49,054 bases of DNA from an uncultured Ruminococcus sp. (GCA_902782445.1 CACZNC010000025.1:1-49054), one strand, 5' to 3'; positions 17,861-26,375 are shown, counted from the stretch's first letter. Notes: a model not told the origin generated them from the sequence alone. Numbers and translations: made by a program.

Positions 17861-18811
17861 TCAAATCGCGCCTTCGTCCCCGCCCATCGACTCGAGGAGC
17901 TTGCGGTTGAATTCCTCGGCGGTATTGTAGCCCATCTTCTTCTGGCGGTTGTTCATCGCCGCGATCTCCAGCACGATGGCGAGGTTGCGCCCGGGCTTGA
18001 CGGGGATGGTGGTGGAGGGGATCATGATGCCCATGATGTCGGTGTATTCGGTCTCGAGCCCCATGCGGTCGTACATCTTGCCCTGCACCCAGGGTTCCAG
18101 GTTGATGATCATGTCGACCTTCTCCGTCTCCTTGACCGAGCCCATGCCGAACAGGCGGCGCACGTCCACGACCCCGATGCCGCGGAGCTCGACGTAATAC
18201 CGGATGATATCGGGAGCCCGTCCGACGATGGTCTGGGAGGAGACCTTCCGCAGTTCGACCGCGTCGTCCGCGATGAGACGGTGTCCGCGCTTGATGAGTT
18301 CGATGGCGGTCTCGCTCTTGCCGACGCCGGAGTCGCCCGTGATGAGGATGCCCTCGCCGTAGACCTCCACCATGACGCCGTGGCGGGTGATCTGCGGGGC
18401 GAGCTGCACGTGGAGATAGGAGATGAGGGTGGCCATGAAATCGCTGGTGTTCTCCGCCGTGGAGAGGAGGGGGACCTCGAAATACCCGGCCAGTTCCGAA
18501 AGCGCGGGGTCGATCTCGTTGCGGTGGGCCACGACGATGGCGGCGGGACGGTGGCGGAGAAACTCCGTCAGGCGTTCGCGCTTGATCTCTTCGGGCAGTT
18601 TTTTCAGAAACATGGACTCCGCGTTTCCGAGGACCTCGATGCGGCGGGGCTCGAAATGATCGAAAAAGCCGGCGCCGAGAACAAGACCCGGCCGGTTCAC
18701 GTCGGTCGAGGAGATCATGATGTTCGCGGGTTCCTCCGGGGTATATTCGACGGTGAGTCCGTTTTCCCTGACCACTTTGTCCAGACTGACGCGGGTGGTA
18801 AAATCATCCAT
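17861..18811 (-). CDS. hprK: HPr(Ser) kinase/phosphorylase
   Basis: HprK phosphorylates HPr on a serine in response to glycolytic state and so drives carbon catabolite control in Firmicutes. The 316-residue length is standard. The P-loop GDSGVGKSETAIELIKRGH lies near residue 155, followed by LIADDAVEL and the family signature region ELRGIGVVDVRRLFG. The N-terminal domain carries the HRPAAIVVAH stretch. GAGGTG precedes the ATG. It is a single-gene unit with its own promoter here; lgt, often adjacent to hprK in other Firmicutes, is instead about 9 kb away. Confidence 0.96.
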   Translation of the reverse strand: MDDFTTRVSLDKVVRENGLTVEYTPEEPANIMISSTDVNRPGLVLGAGFFDHFEPRRIEVLGNAESMFLKKLPEEIKRERLTEFLRHRPAAIVVAHRNEIDPALSELAGYFEVPLLSTAENTSDFMATLISYLHVQLAPQITRHGVMVEVYGEGILITGDSGVGKSETAIELIKRGHRLIADDAVELRKVSSQTIVGRAPDIIRYYVELRGIGVVDVRRLFGMGSVKETEKVDMIINLEPWVQGKMYDRMGLETEYTDIMGIMIPSTTIPVKPGRNLAIVLEIAAMNNRQKKMGYNTAEEFNRKLLESMGGDEGAI

Positions 18812-18843
18812 GACGGCACCTCAATCCCTGATTTTTCCCCCTG

Positions 18844-18872
18844 ATTATAGCACACTCCGCCGCACTTTGCAA
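18844..18872 (-). promoter_or_regulatory. Sigma-A promoter of hprK
   Basis: On the minus strand TTGCAA and TATAAT are separated by 17 bases, about 33 bases before the start codon. Confidence 0.8.
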
Positions 18873-19005
18873 CGGTATTTGAGAAAACGCGGAAGGATTC
18901 GGCTCCGCCCGCGCTTGTTCACGTTTCCCGCGGCGTTTGTTCATATCGGATTCACGTTCGTCTGCTATATTTATTCTGAATCATTTTATCCGAACGAGGC
19001 CTTCC

Positions 19006-20031
19006 ATGATCCGAAGCAAGAAAGTGTTTTCCCTCTGCGCACTGTTTCTCGCCGCCCTTTTCGTCCTGCTCTCCTGCGGGAACGCCGGGAAGCGGGTCCT
19101 CGAAAGCAGCGATACGGACAAGATCGTCGTCATGACGGTAGACGGCTTCGACGTGCCGCTGGAACTCTACCGGTATCTCGCGCTGAATTACAAAGCGGAC
19201 GCGGAACGGGGACGGGGCAGCGGGATCTGGACCGGGGACGCGGGATCCGCCCTGCTCGCCGAACTGAACGAGAACGTGAATCATTCGCTCATGAGGCTCT
19301 ACGCGGTCCTCTCCGTCTGCCGGGACTACGGGATCGGGGCGGATGACCCCTACATCCTCGACGCGGTCAATCTGAAAATGAATGACGTCTACGAGGAGGC
19401 CGGGAACGATTACGAGGCCTTCGCCGATTACCTGAAAACCGCCAACATGACCGACGGCGTCTACCGCTTCATCGTCCGCAACGACATCCTCGCCGAGGAA
19501 CTGATGGCGAAAATGAGCGAGCGGGGGGAACTTCCGGTGAGCGAGGCGGAACTCGAGGACATCGTAGCAGGGCCGGAATTCGTCCGGGTCAAGCAGATCC
19601 TCGTGCCCGCCGACAACGGCAAGTCCGAAGCGGAAAACGAAGCGAGGGCGAAGGAACTGTGGGATCTCGCGCAGTCGGGGCTGAACTTCGACGACCTCGT
19701 GCAGAAATACGGCGGGGACGTGTTCAGCTTCAACAACCCGGACGGGTACTACGTCACGCGGGGGATCTACCATCAGGCCTTCGAGGACGCGGCGTTCTCG
19801 CTCTCAAACGGCGAGATCAGCGGGATCGTCCGCACCGACGCGGGCTGGAGCATCCTCCGCCGCTACGAGAAGGAGGCCGCCTACCTGGCCGATCACTTCG
19901 ACGAACTCGTGAAGGATTACCGGAACGGACAGTTCAACCGCAAGGTGGAAGAGGCCGCGGCGGGACTGACCGTCACTCCGACCGAACGCCTCGCGGACTA
20001 CACCATCTTCAACCTCGACTCGACCTACTGA
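19006..20031 (+). CDS. PrsA-like peptidyl-prolyl isomerase lipoprotein
   Basis: A lipoprotein signal peptide ends in VLLS-C (Cys24). The 341-residue protein has an N-terminal helical SurA/PrsA-like region and a parvulin-type domain at about residues 195-295. That domain shows VRVKQILVPADNG, FDDLVQKYGGD and the ending FSLSNGEISGIVRTDAGWSILRRYE. Such proteins assist folding of secreted proteins outside the membrane, fitting the many surface proteins encoded nearby. GAGG precedes the ATG at 19006. The next gene starts 28 bases later. Confidence 0.87.
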   Translation: MIRSKKVFSLCALFLAALFVLLSCGNAGKRVLESSDTDKIVVMTVDGFDVPLELYRYLALNYKADAERGRGSGIWTGDAGSALLAELNENVNHSLMRLYAVLSVCRDYGIGADDPYILDAVNLKMNDVYEEAGNDYEAFADYLKTANMTDGVYRFIVRNDILAEELMAKMSERGELPVSEAELEDIVAGPEFVRVKQILVPADNGKSEAENEARAKELWDLAQSGLNFDDLVQKYGGDVFSFNNPDGYYVTRGIYHQAFEDAAFSLSNGEISGIVRTDAGWSILRRYEKEAAYLADHFDELVKDYRNGQFNRKVEEAAAGLTVTPTERLADYTIFNLDSTY

Positions 20032-20059
20032 TTCCAGAAAGAGAAACGGGACTTTTGCT

Positions 20060-21700
20060 TTGAAATACTACACGCCGAACCGTCAGATCTCCCCGAAGGC
20101 GCAGAACGTCATGCTCCGGATCCTGTTCATCATCATCGCGGCGGCGGTCATCACCTTCGGAACGATCCTCGTCGGGCATCATCTTCTTAAAAAAGCCCAG
20201 GCGCTGGGAGAACGTCCCTCTGAAATGTCCGGCACCGGCTGGATGGACGAGACGCCGGAAACGGATCCCGAAAACAGCGCGGGTTCCGCCCCTGCCGTCC
20301 GCGGTGTCGCGATCAAACTGAAGGAGTATCCCACCGACCTTCTTCTCGAACAGGCCCTCGCCGCGGCCGCCGTCTCCTATGACACCGTGCTCTATCCCCT
20401 CTGCGGATCCGACGGCAGTCTCATCTATCAGTCCCCCGCCGTCTGCTCCCTCGTGCGGATCCCGCTCACGGACGCGGCTTCCTCCGAACGGATCAAGTCG
20501 GCGATCCAGCTGGCGAAAATGAAGGGACTGCGCATCATCGTCTCCCTGATCCCCTCCGAGACCGTCACGGACGCCGCCCTCATGAAGGAACTGGCGGACT
20601 GGGGCGTGAACGAGATCCTCGTCAACCCGAATTTCTCGGGCTCCGTGGATTTCGAGACCGCCAACCGCCTGCGCCTCTACCTCATCGAATGCGGAACGGG
20701 GCTCGATTCCTGCCGCCTCGGGACTGTTCTCCCCGCCGGAGCCTATCTCGATCCCACGGGAGCCATGCAGATCCAGATGATCGCCCAGGCCTCCGAATCC
20801 CTCGGCATCCGCTTCGACGTGCAGTATCTGGATCCGGGCGAGGACGTGTACGAAAACGTGTTCAGCTCGCTCCAGGCCCTGCTCGGCTCCTTCTCCGTCT
20901 ACAACATGCGGGTGGTGATCGAAGGGGACGACACGGACGCGCTGTCCGCTCAGTATCAGGCCTGCGTCAACCGCGGGATCTACAATTTCCTCTTCACCTC
21001 AAACGTAGACTACGCCGATTTCGAAGTCCGGGAGCCGGAGACGCCGGTCGAGGAAGAAACCGACCCGGTGCGGCCCGCCCAGTCCTCCGGCGTGCTCAAT
21101 CCCTATGCCAACACCTCGGAGACCTACGAAGAAGCCCTGCGCGAAGCCGAGGAGACCGAACCTCCCTTCGAAGCGACGGACACATGGAACGCCGGAACGA
21201 CCGACTGGTCCGCGGGGAACACCTGGGACGGCGGAAACGACACTTGGACCGGTGAAAACGACTGGGACGGCGGGACCGAAGACTGGTCCGGCGGAAACGA
21301 ATGGTCCGACGGGTCAAACGATTGGAATGCCGGGAACGATTGGACCGGCGGAAATGAGTGGTCTGCCGGGAACGAATGGTCCGACGGCACAAACGAATGG
21401 AACGCCGGGAATGAGTGGTCCGACGGTTCAAACGATTGGAATGCGGGGAACGAGTGGTCCGACGGCACAAACGACTGGAATGCCGGAAACGAGTGGACTG
21501 ACGGCACAAACGAATGGAACGCCGGAAACGAATGGTCCGACGGCACAAACGAATGGAACGCCGGAAACGAATGGTCCGACGGCACAAACGAATGGAACGC
21601 CGGAAACGAATGGTCCGACGGCTCGTCCGACTGGTCCGAAGGGAACGAATGGTACAATCCCGACGAGGCATGGAACGCATGGGACGGAAACGCAGGATAA
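20060..21700 (+). CDS. Membrane-anchored protein with barrel-like domain and Trp/Asn repeat tail
   Basis: The best start is a TTG at 20060. One transmembrane helix lies at about residues 18-40. Residues 80-320 alternate strands and helices (GVAIKLKEYPTD; GLRIIVSLIPSE; NEILVNPNF; IRFDVQYLDPG; YNMRVVIEGDD), a pattern like the TIM-barrel of putative glycosidase-like proteins. I see no clear catalytic acid pair, so an enzyme call is not justified. After an acidic linker, residues ~374-546 are repeats of GNEWSDGTNEWNA and variants. It follows the PrsA-like gene and probably forms an operon with it. The last 31 bases overlap the next gene in another frame. Confidence 0.65.
   Translation: MKYYTPNRQISPKAQNVMLRILFIIIAAAVITFGTILVGHHLLKKAQALGERPSEMSGTGWMDETPETDPENSAGSAPAVRGVAIKLKEYPTDLLLEQALAAAAVSYDTVLYPLCGSDGSLIYQSPAVCSLVRIPLTDAASSERIKSAIQLAKMKGLRIIVSLIPSETVTDAALMKELADWGVNEILVNPNFSGSVDFETANRLRLYLIECGTGLDSCRLGTVLPAGAYLDPTGAMQIQMIAQASESLGIRFDVQYLDPGEDVYENVFSSLQALLGSFSVYNMRVVIEGDDTDALSAQYQACVNRGIYNFLFTSNVDYADFEVREPETPVEEETDPVRPAQSSGVLNPYANTSETYEEALREAEETEPPFEATDTWNAGTTDWSAGNTWDGGNDTWTGENDWDGGTEDWSGGNEWSDGSNDWNAGNDWTGGNEWSAGNEWSDGTNEWNAGNEWSDGSNDWNAGNEWSDGTNDWNAGNEWTDGTNEWNAGNEWSDGTNEWNAGNEWSDGTNEWNAGNEWSDGSSDWSEGNEWYNPDEAWNAWDGNAG
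21180..21680 (+). repeat. Tandem 39-bp coding repeats (Trp/Asn/Gly-rich)
   Basis: About a dozen copies of a 13-residue unit, GNEWSDGTNEWNA and close variants, are encoded in frame. The last three copies are nearly identical in DNA. Several copies carry ATG and AGGA-like strings in the +1 frame, which creates an open second frame through the array. Confidence 0.85.
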
Positions 21701-22803
21701 AGGAACCCGAGCCGCCCCGCTCCGATCTCCCCGCGCTCTTCTTTTCGGAGGACGCGGGGCTGTGCGATGAGCGGGGCGTGCGCGCAAGACTGCCGGAGAT
21801 CTCCGACTCAGGGGAACTCCGGCTTCGCTTTCTGCGCGGTCTCGGCGGAGCCTCGGAGGGTTTCGCCGGATTCTGCGCGTCCCATCCGGCAGAGGAAGAG
21901 ACGGGATACCGCTGTTACGCCCTCGAGGGATTCGGTCCCTTCCGCGCGGCGTTCGCCGAAAAGACCGTTCTGCTGGACACTCCCGTCACCGCGGTGTTTC
22001 TCGCGTCCTCGGCGACCTCCTTCTATCCGCTCATGTCCCCGACCTCCCGGAGCGCGACTCGGACGGTGGACCGGATCCTCTTCGAACTCGCGTATCTGAT
22101 GCACGGAGGGTCCCCGCCGTTCTCCTCCCTTTCGCCGGAAGTCTTCGCGGCCGTCGAGCGGGTCCCGCGGCTGGCGGAGGCTCTGTTTGCCCGGCGATCC
22201 TCCTCCCGGTGCTGTCCGCTGGACGGGCTGATCCGGGAAGTTTCGTCGGCTGTCGGGCAGACGCCCCCGTTCCGCGGCGTGAAGCTGACGGCGGAATCGG
22301 TCCCCGTCCCCCGCGGCTCCACCGAAATGATCGCGGATTTCCCGGTGGAAGCTCTGGTAGCAGCCCTCACCTGCCTCCTTTTCCTTCTGAGGTCCCAGTC
22401 CGCGGACGCCGAGATCGGGATGAAGCTCTCGGGGGAAGGCAGGATCCGGGAGATCGCCCTGACCGCCTCCGTGCCGGGTTCACTTTTCCGGGATGCGGAC
22501 GGCGGCGAAGGGTTCGATCTGCTCTATTCCTTCCCGCCCGAATTCCACGACCGGATCCGCATGGCCTCGGTCCTCTGCCTGCTCGCCCACTTCGGGACGT
22601 CGGCCCGCCTGTTGGATGCTCCGGCGGAAGACGCTCCGATCCGCCTTCTGACGGTCTCCCTTCTCATCGGGGCCGGACCGCCTCCCATCCTCGATTTCAA
22701 ATACAGCGACCCCATTGCCGCGGCGAAGGGGATCGTCGGGGAGATCGCGGCGCTGTTGTTCGGCGGGGAGGATGCGGATCCCGCCTCTATTCCCGGCCCG
22801 TGA
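21670..22803 (+). CDS. Hypothetical protein overlapping the repeat gene
   Basis: I do not recognise this protein of about 377 residues. It starts inside the end of the upstream gene in a different frame (ATG at 21670, or 21679), an overlap of 22-31 bases that suggests translational coupling. The open frame extends back to 21514, but that part only reads the Trp/Asn repeats in another frame and gives Arg/Met-rich nonsense. The protein is soluble-looking and rich in Ala, Leu and Arg. The middle region (AALTCLLFLLRSQSADAEIGMK) has the spacing of a histidine-kinase-like ATPase fold, but no G-box motifs are visible. Its 3' end overlaps the convergent gene by 17 bases. Confidence 0.6.
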   Translation: MERMGRKRRIKEPEPPRSDLPALFFSEDAGLCDERGVRARLPEISDSGELRLRFLRGLGGASEGFAGFCASHPAEEETGYRCYALEGFGPFRAAFAEKTVLLDTPVTAVFLASSATSFYPLMSPTSRSATRTVDRILFELAYLMHGGSPPFSSLSPEVFAAVERVPRLAEALFARRSSSRCCPLDGLIREVSSAVGQTPPFRGVKLTAESVPVPRGSTEMIADFPVEALVAALTCLLFLLRSQSADAEIGMKLSGEGRIREIALTASVPGSLFRDADGGEGFDLLYSFPPEFHDRIRMASVLCLLAHFGTSARLLDAPAEDAPIRLLTVSLLIGAGPPPILDFKYSDPIAAAKGIVGEIAALLFGGEDADPASIPGP

Positions 22804-23167
22804 GCAGGATCAGGCCCAGCAGCAGGGTCTCGATCCCAGCTCCGTCCGCGGCGAGGAGGAGCATGACGAGGAGCAGCACGAGCTCTTCCCGTCCGATCTT
22901 GCCTTTCAGGTCCCGGAGCAGTTCTCCGACGGCGTCGGGCAGGACCGTATCCTTCGCGCTCTCCGGGGGCCGGGACGGCATCTGCTGAACGGGACTGCGC
23001 GGGGGAGCGTATTCCTCCGGGGTGTGCCTCTTCCCCGCCATCGGTTCCCCCGGATCCCGGAAATCCCCGCCGACGAACGCGGTCCCCGTATATCCCGGCG
23101 GCGGCGTGCTCCGTTCGCGATTTGCCAGACTGCGCGCGTACACCTCCCTCACCTCCTCGAGATTCAA
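22787..23167 (-). CDS. Small hypothetical protein with hydrophobic C-terminus (126 aa)
   Basis: I do not recognise a named family. The best start is a TTG at 23167 that overlaps the stop of the upstream gene (ATTGA) and is preceded by AGGGGAGGG. The product begins LNLEEVREVYARSLANRE, has a Pro-rich middle, and ends in a leucine-rich hydrophobic stretch (GREELVLLLVMLLLAADG...LLLGLILLTG) that looks like one or two short membrane or amphipathic helices. It is the last gene of a three-gene unit and overlaps the convergent gene by 17 bases. Confidence 0.6.
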   Translation of the reverse strand: MNLEEVREVYARSLANRERSTPPPGYTGTAFVGGDFRDPGEPMAGKRHTPEEYAPPRSPVQQMPSRPPESAKDTVLPDAVGELLRDLKGKIGREELVLLLVMLLLAADGAGIETLLLGLILLTGRE

Positions 23168-23592
23168 TGAGCGCCCTCCCCTCTTCCGCCGAGGTCCGCG
23201 ATCCCCGCCGCCTTCATGAGCTCGGTCATCTGCATCACCGAGACGCACCGGTCCACCATCGTCCGGCGGCGGTCCCCGAGGTAGGGGCGGAGGGCGAGGA
23301 AGAGCTTTTCCGCGTTGCCCCGGCTGAACGGCTTCTTCCCGATCACCTCGACGGGGACGGGAGCCGCGGACTGTTCCCCGGGGGGTGGATCCGGCTTCGG
23401 TCCGTCGTGCTTCGTCTCTCCGGGATCCGCACCTCCTCCCCCGTTTCCGAGAATCGGGCCGAGGGTCTTCATCACCTCCGGCAGGCGGCCCATGAGATCC
23501 GTACCGTCCCCGCCGCCGAGCTCGCGGACCAGATTCGAGAACGCGGGATCCTTCAGGATGCGTTCCACCGCCGCGCCGATGTCCTCCGCCAT
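23164..23592 (-). CDS. Hypothetical protein (142 aa)
   Basis: I do not recognise this family. The protein has an N-terminal helical region (MAEDIGAAVERILKDPAF), a Gly/Pro-rich linker (GNGGGGADPGETK...PDPPPGEQ), and a C-terminal helical region with GNAEKLFLALRPYLGDRRRTMVDRCVSVMQMTELM. It has no signal peptide. It begins one base after the upstream gene's stop and overlaps the next start, so the three small genes are tightly coupled. Confidence 0.65.
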   Translation of the reverse strand: MAEDIGAAVERILKDPAFSNLVRELGGGDGTDLMGRLPEVMKTLGPILGNGGGGADPGETKHDGPKPDPPPGEQSAAPVPVEVIGKKPFSRGNAEKLFLALRPYLGDRRRTMVDRCVSVMQMTELMKAAGIADLGGRGEGAH

Positions 23593-23593
23593 G

Positions 23594-23812
23594 TCAGCCT
23601 CCCGTCCGGTAACGCTCCATCAGGGTCGCGGCCCGCTCGAGATCGGCGTCCGTCACCTCGGTGAGCACGGCCCGGATGCGGCGAATGGCCGTTTCGTCCA
23701 GTTTCAGATTCGACGTATCCGCGCCCGCGGCGGCAAGCGTCAACCGGATCATGGAGCCGAGGCGGTCGTCGGGCATTTCCAGCATTTTGTCGATGTTCTT
23801 CTTCGTCAGCAT
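23594..23812 (-). CDS. Small hypothetical protein (72 aa)
   Basis: The ATG at 23812 follows GAGGTGACCC. The 72-residue product starts MLTKKNIDKMLEMPDDRLG and is predicted mostly helical, with DLERAATLMERYRTGG at the end. It has no membrane segment. It is the first of three coupled small genes. The arrangement looks like a conserved clostridial cluster, but I cannot name its role. Confidence 0.65.
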   Translation of the reverse strand: MLTKKNIDKMLEMPDDRLGSMIRLTLAAAGADTSNLKLDETAIRRIRAVLTEVTDADLERAATLMERYRTGG

Positions 23813-23927
23813 CGGGTCACCTCGCGGGACTCGGGCGGATCTCTGCGAACGCGGATCCGGCCCTTTCCTTTTCAATCCCATCTTATTCGGGATCCCCCGC
23901 TCTTGTCACAGGGATCCGGGAGACTTT

Positions 23928-24443
23928 ATGAAAATTCTTGTTTTTTCCGATTCCCACCGCAATCCCGACCGCATGGAGGAAGCGATCCGGGCCAATCTCT
24001 CCGCCCCCGATTCGGCGGGAAAGCTCGAAGCGGTCTTCTTCCTCGGCGACGGCATCGAGGACTTCGACAAAGTCCGTGCGAAGTACCCGGGTCCCCGGTA
24101 TTTTGCCGTGCTCGGGAACTGCGACGACTACGCGCTCCTCGAGGGCGGGACCTACGAAAAGCTCGTCGAGATCGGAGGGCATAAATTCCTGCTCTCCCAC
24201 GGACACAAGCTCGGCGTTAAAAGCGGGATCTCCCGGGCCGCCGATCACGCGATCCGAAAAGGGGCGGACGTTCTGCTCTTCGGGCACACCCACGAGGCCT
24301 TCGACGCGCAGATAGACGGGAGAGGGGGCGGATCGGTGCGGTGCGTCAATCCGGGATCCGTCGGAGCCTGGTACGGCGCGAGCTTCGCCCTTCTGGATCT
24401 CCGGCCGGACGGTGAGATTTTCTGCTCTTTCGGCGGGGAGTAA
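23928..24443 (+). CDS. YfcE/MJ0936-type metallophosphodiesterase
   Basis: The 171-residue calcineurin-like phosphoesterase shows the family's metal-binding motifs in order: FSDSH at residue 6, FLGDG near 38, LGNCDD near 63, LSHGH near 87 and FGHTH near 112, ending with CVNPGSVG. Members hydrolyse simple phosphodiesters. The natural substrate is not established. GGGAG precedes the ATG at 23928. It stands alone and diverges from the three small genes. Confidence 0.93.
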   Translation: MKILVFSDSHRNPDRMEEAIRANLSAPDSAGKLEAVFFLGDGIEDFDKVRAKYPGPRYFAVLGNCDDYALLEGGTYEKLVEIGGHKFLLSHGHKLGVKSGISRAADHAIRKGADVLLFGHTHEAFDAQIDGRGGGSVRCVNPGSVGAWYGASFALLDLRPDGEIFCSFGGE

Positions 24444-24454
24444 AAGGGAGACGC

Positions 24455-24491
24455 GGCTTCTTGAAATGAAGCCCTGCTGAACAAGTTCAGC
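24455..24491 (+). repeat. Two adjacent short hairpins
   Basis: GGCTTC/GAAGCC (24455-24473) and GCTGAAC/GTTCAGC with a two-base loop (24476-24491) lie just after the phosphoesterase stop. No T-run follows. Confidence 0.6.
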
Positions 24492-24676
24492 GGCAAGAAC
24501 TTCAACTGGGTAAGGGAAAATGGCTCTCTCAATTTCGTTCAGTCTGTGTCCGCACACCAATTTAGCCATCCAACCTTATCAGAGTTATCGCACGCGAGCT
24601 CATAATCATAGATTGTTCGCACTCTACGGAGAGCGATCAAAACCCATCTAGTCAGCTTTTATTGCGAAAATTGTAA
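24492..24676. other. Unexplained lower-GC intergenic segment
   Basis: This stretch is visibly poorer in GC than its neighbours. It is part of a 331-base gap. On the plus strand one frame gives about 45 residues (EALLNKFSGKNFNWVREN...). On the minus strand another starts MAKLVCGHRLNEIERAIF with AAGG upstream (ATG at 24569). Neither is recognisable, and the minus frame runs on into the antisense of the phosphoesterase gene. It may be the remnant of an inserted gene or an unrecognised RNA. Confidence 0.4.
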
Positions 24677-24679
24677 AAT

Positions 24680-24700
24680 CGGGAGAAATTCCCGTTTTTC
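24680..24700 (+). terminator. Intrinsic terminator upstream of the sigma factor gene
   Basis: CGGGA and TCCCG pair across five bases and are followed by TTTTT. It would end a plus-strand transcript coming from the phosphoesterase gene or from the unexplained segment. Confidence 0.7.
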
Positions 24701-24774
24701 TTTGCTCTTTTTTCAGTTTTGACCCAAGAAATCCCGGATTCGGGCACTTTACAGGCGAAAGGACGGTGAGGACG

Positions 24775-26325
24775 ATGGATGCCGGTATTCTCGCGGACTA
24801 CGCGGAAAGGGTCTACGCATGGGCAGTCCGGCGGACCTATACGACCGACGAGGCGGAAGAACTCTCGCAACAGATCCTGCTCGCCGCCGTGCGCGCCATC
24901 CCGAATCTGCGGGACGAAAGCCGTTTCGAGCCGTGGCTCTGGGGACTTGCGGCGAACGTGACGAGGTCCTTCCGGCGGAAGATGGGAAGACAGCGCGCGA
25001 TGTTTTCCTGCGACATGCCGGAGGAGATCGCCGACGAATGGGATCCCGGCGAAAACGCGGAACGGGAAGAGCTCGAATCCCGCCTCCGCGCAAAGATCGC
25101 CATGCTCGCGGAGAACTACCGGAACCTCCTGATCCTCCGCTACTACGACGGCCTTTCGACAAAAGAAATCTCCTCCCGCCTCGGCATCCCGGAGGGGACT
25201 GTCGCGTGGCGGCTGAGCGAGGCGAGGAGAAAGCTGAGAAAGGAGCTTGACACAATGGAAGAAACTGCGCTCAAACCCGTGGATCTGCAAATCGATTTCT
25301 TCGGTCTCTGGGACGGGGATTCGCGGTTCGCTCCGGTGGTCTTTGTCCGGGACGCGCTGGCGAAGAACATCTTCTACCACTGTTACGAAGAGGCGCGTTC
25401 GGTCGAGGAGCTTGCGAAAATCACCGGGGTCCCGGCCTACTACATCGAAGACCGGACGGCGGATCTTGTGAGACGGAACGCCCTGACCGTCACCCCGCGG
25501 GGGAAATATCTGACGGATTTTCTGATCCTGACCGACCGGGACGCCGAATGGTTCCGCACCCACGCGGAGCGCGCAATCGGGCCGAGATGGGAAAAGATCG
25601 CGGACGCGCTGGCCCGGATCGCCTCGAATGCCGGGAAAATCCCGTTTTACCGCGGGGACCGGTCGGAGGAAAACCTCGGCTGGCTCTTCCGGTTCATGGC
25701 CTCCGAGACGGCGCGCGCTCTCTGGAATCCTCTGCCCTTGCCGGATCCGCCGCTCAACTACGACGGGCAGAACTGGGGGTATCTCGGGAACGCTCAGACC
25801 GGAAAGGTCCGCCCGGTCCGCGTTTCCTCGAACAAATGCCGCAACGACGCCGGGGAGCGGGGACGGTTCAGCCATACGGCCTACGGCGGGGTCGGTGGGA
25901 TCCGGGCGGCCGGTCCCGGATGGCACACATGGATCGACGCCTGCGAGGACATCCTGTTCCGCGGCGGATCGGAGGACAGGGAGGCGGTCGCGGCCTGCGT
26001 GCGGGAGGGTTATGTCCGGAAAGAAGGAGATCGCTTCACCGTCCGGGTCCCGGTCTTTACCCTCGAAGACAAGCGGGCCTTCGACGCGCTCTGCGAAACG
26101 CATCTCGGACCGGTGAAGGAAGATCTCTCCGAAGCCGCTCTCGCGCTGGCGGAAGGGTACGCGAAGCTCTTCCCCACCCGGCTCGCGGAGATCGCGAAAA
26201 TGCCGGTCTACTGGATCTATCAGAGGCTTTTCGCCCTCGTCATGCAGAAGGAGGCGGAGGGCGGAAGACTGCCTTTGCTCCCGGAGGGCGAGGTCTGCGA
26301 CGTCCTGGTCCAGTTCCGGGAATGA
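24775..26325 (+). CDS. ECF-type RNA polymerase sigma factor with long C-terminal extension
   Basis: The first ~165 residues form a sigma-70 family factor: region 2 (YAERVYAWAVRRTYTTDEAEELSQQILL; FEPWLWGLAANVTRSF) and region 4 (YRNLLILRYYDGLSTKEISS; GIPEGTVAWRLSEARRKL). About 350 more residues follow without recognisable family. The part near residues 190-260 (RSVEELAKITGVPAYYIEDRTADLV) looks like a winged-helix segment. A standalone ECF factor is 160-200 residues, so this is a fusion, and the extension may replace an anti-sigma factor as sensor. The ATG at 24775 follows GGTGAGG; a GTG at 24766 is possible. No clear sigma-A -10 is seen upstream. Confidence 0.8.
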   Translation: MDAGILADYAERVYAWAVRRTYTTDEAEELSQQILLAAVRAIPNLRDESRFEPWLWGLAANVTRSFRRKMGRQRAMFSCDMPEEIADEWDPGENAEREELESRLRAKIAMLAENYRNLLILRYYDGLSTKEISSRLGIPEGTVAWRLSEARRKLRKELDTMEETALKPVDLQIDFFGLWDGDSRFAPVVFVRDALAKNIFYHCYEEARSVEELAKITGVPAYYIEDRTADLVRRNALTVTPRGKYLTDFLILTDRDAEWFRTHAERAIGPRWEKIADALARIASNAGKIPFYRGDRSEENLGWLFRFMASETARALWNPLPLPDPPLNYDGQNWGYLGNAQTGKVRPVRVSSNKCRNDAGERGRFSHTAYGGVGGIRAAGPGWHTWIDACEDILFRGGSEDREAVAACVREGYVRKEGDRFTVRVPVFTLEDKRAFDALCETHLGPVKEDLSEAALALAEGYAKLFPTRLAEIAKMPVYWIYQRLFALVMQKEAEGGRLPLLPEGEVCDVLVQFRE

Positions 26326-26365
26326 AAAAACGCCGTCCGGTTCTCCTTTTCGGGGATCGGACGGC
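26325..26365 (-). terminator. Intrinsic terminator of the lgt-CPBP unit
   Basis: GCCGTCCG and CGGACGGC form an eight-base stem. On the minus strand it is followed by GTTTTTT. The T-run overlaps the stop region of the convergent sigma factor gene. Confidence 0.8.
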
Positions 26366-26375
26366 AGATTGTTCT

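Noticed and set aside
21514..21669. N-terminal extension of the overlapping unknown gene
   Set aside because: It reads the Trp/Asn repeats in another frame and gives an Arg/Met-rich repeat with no sign of a real protein.
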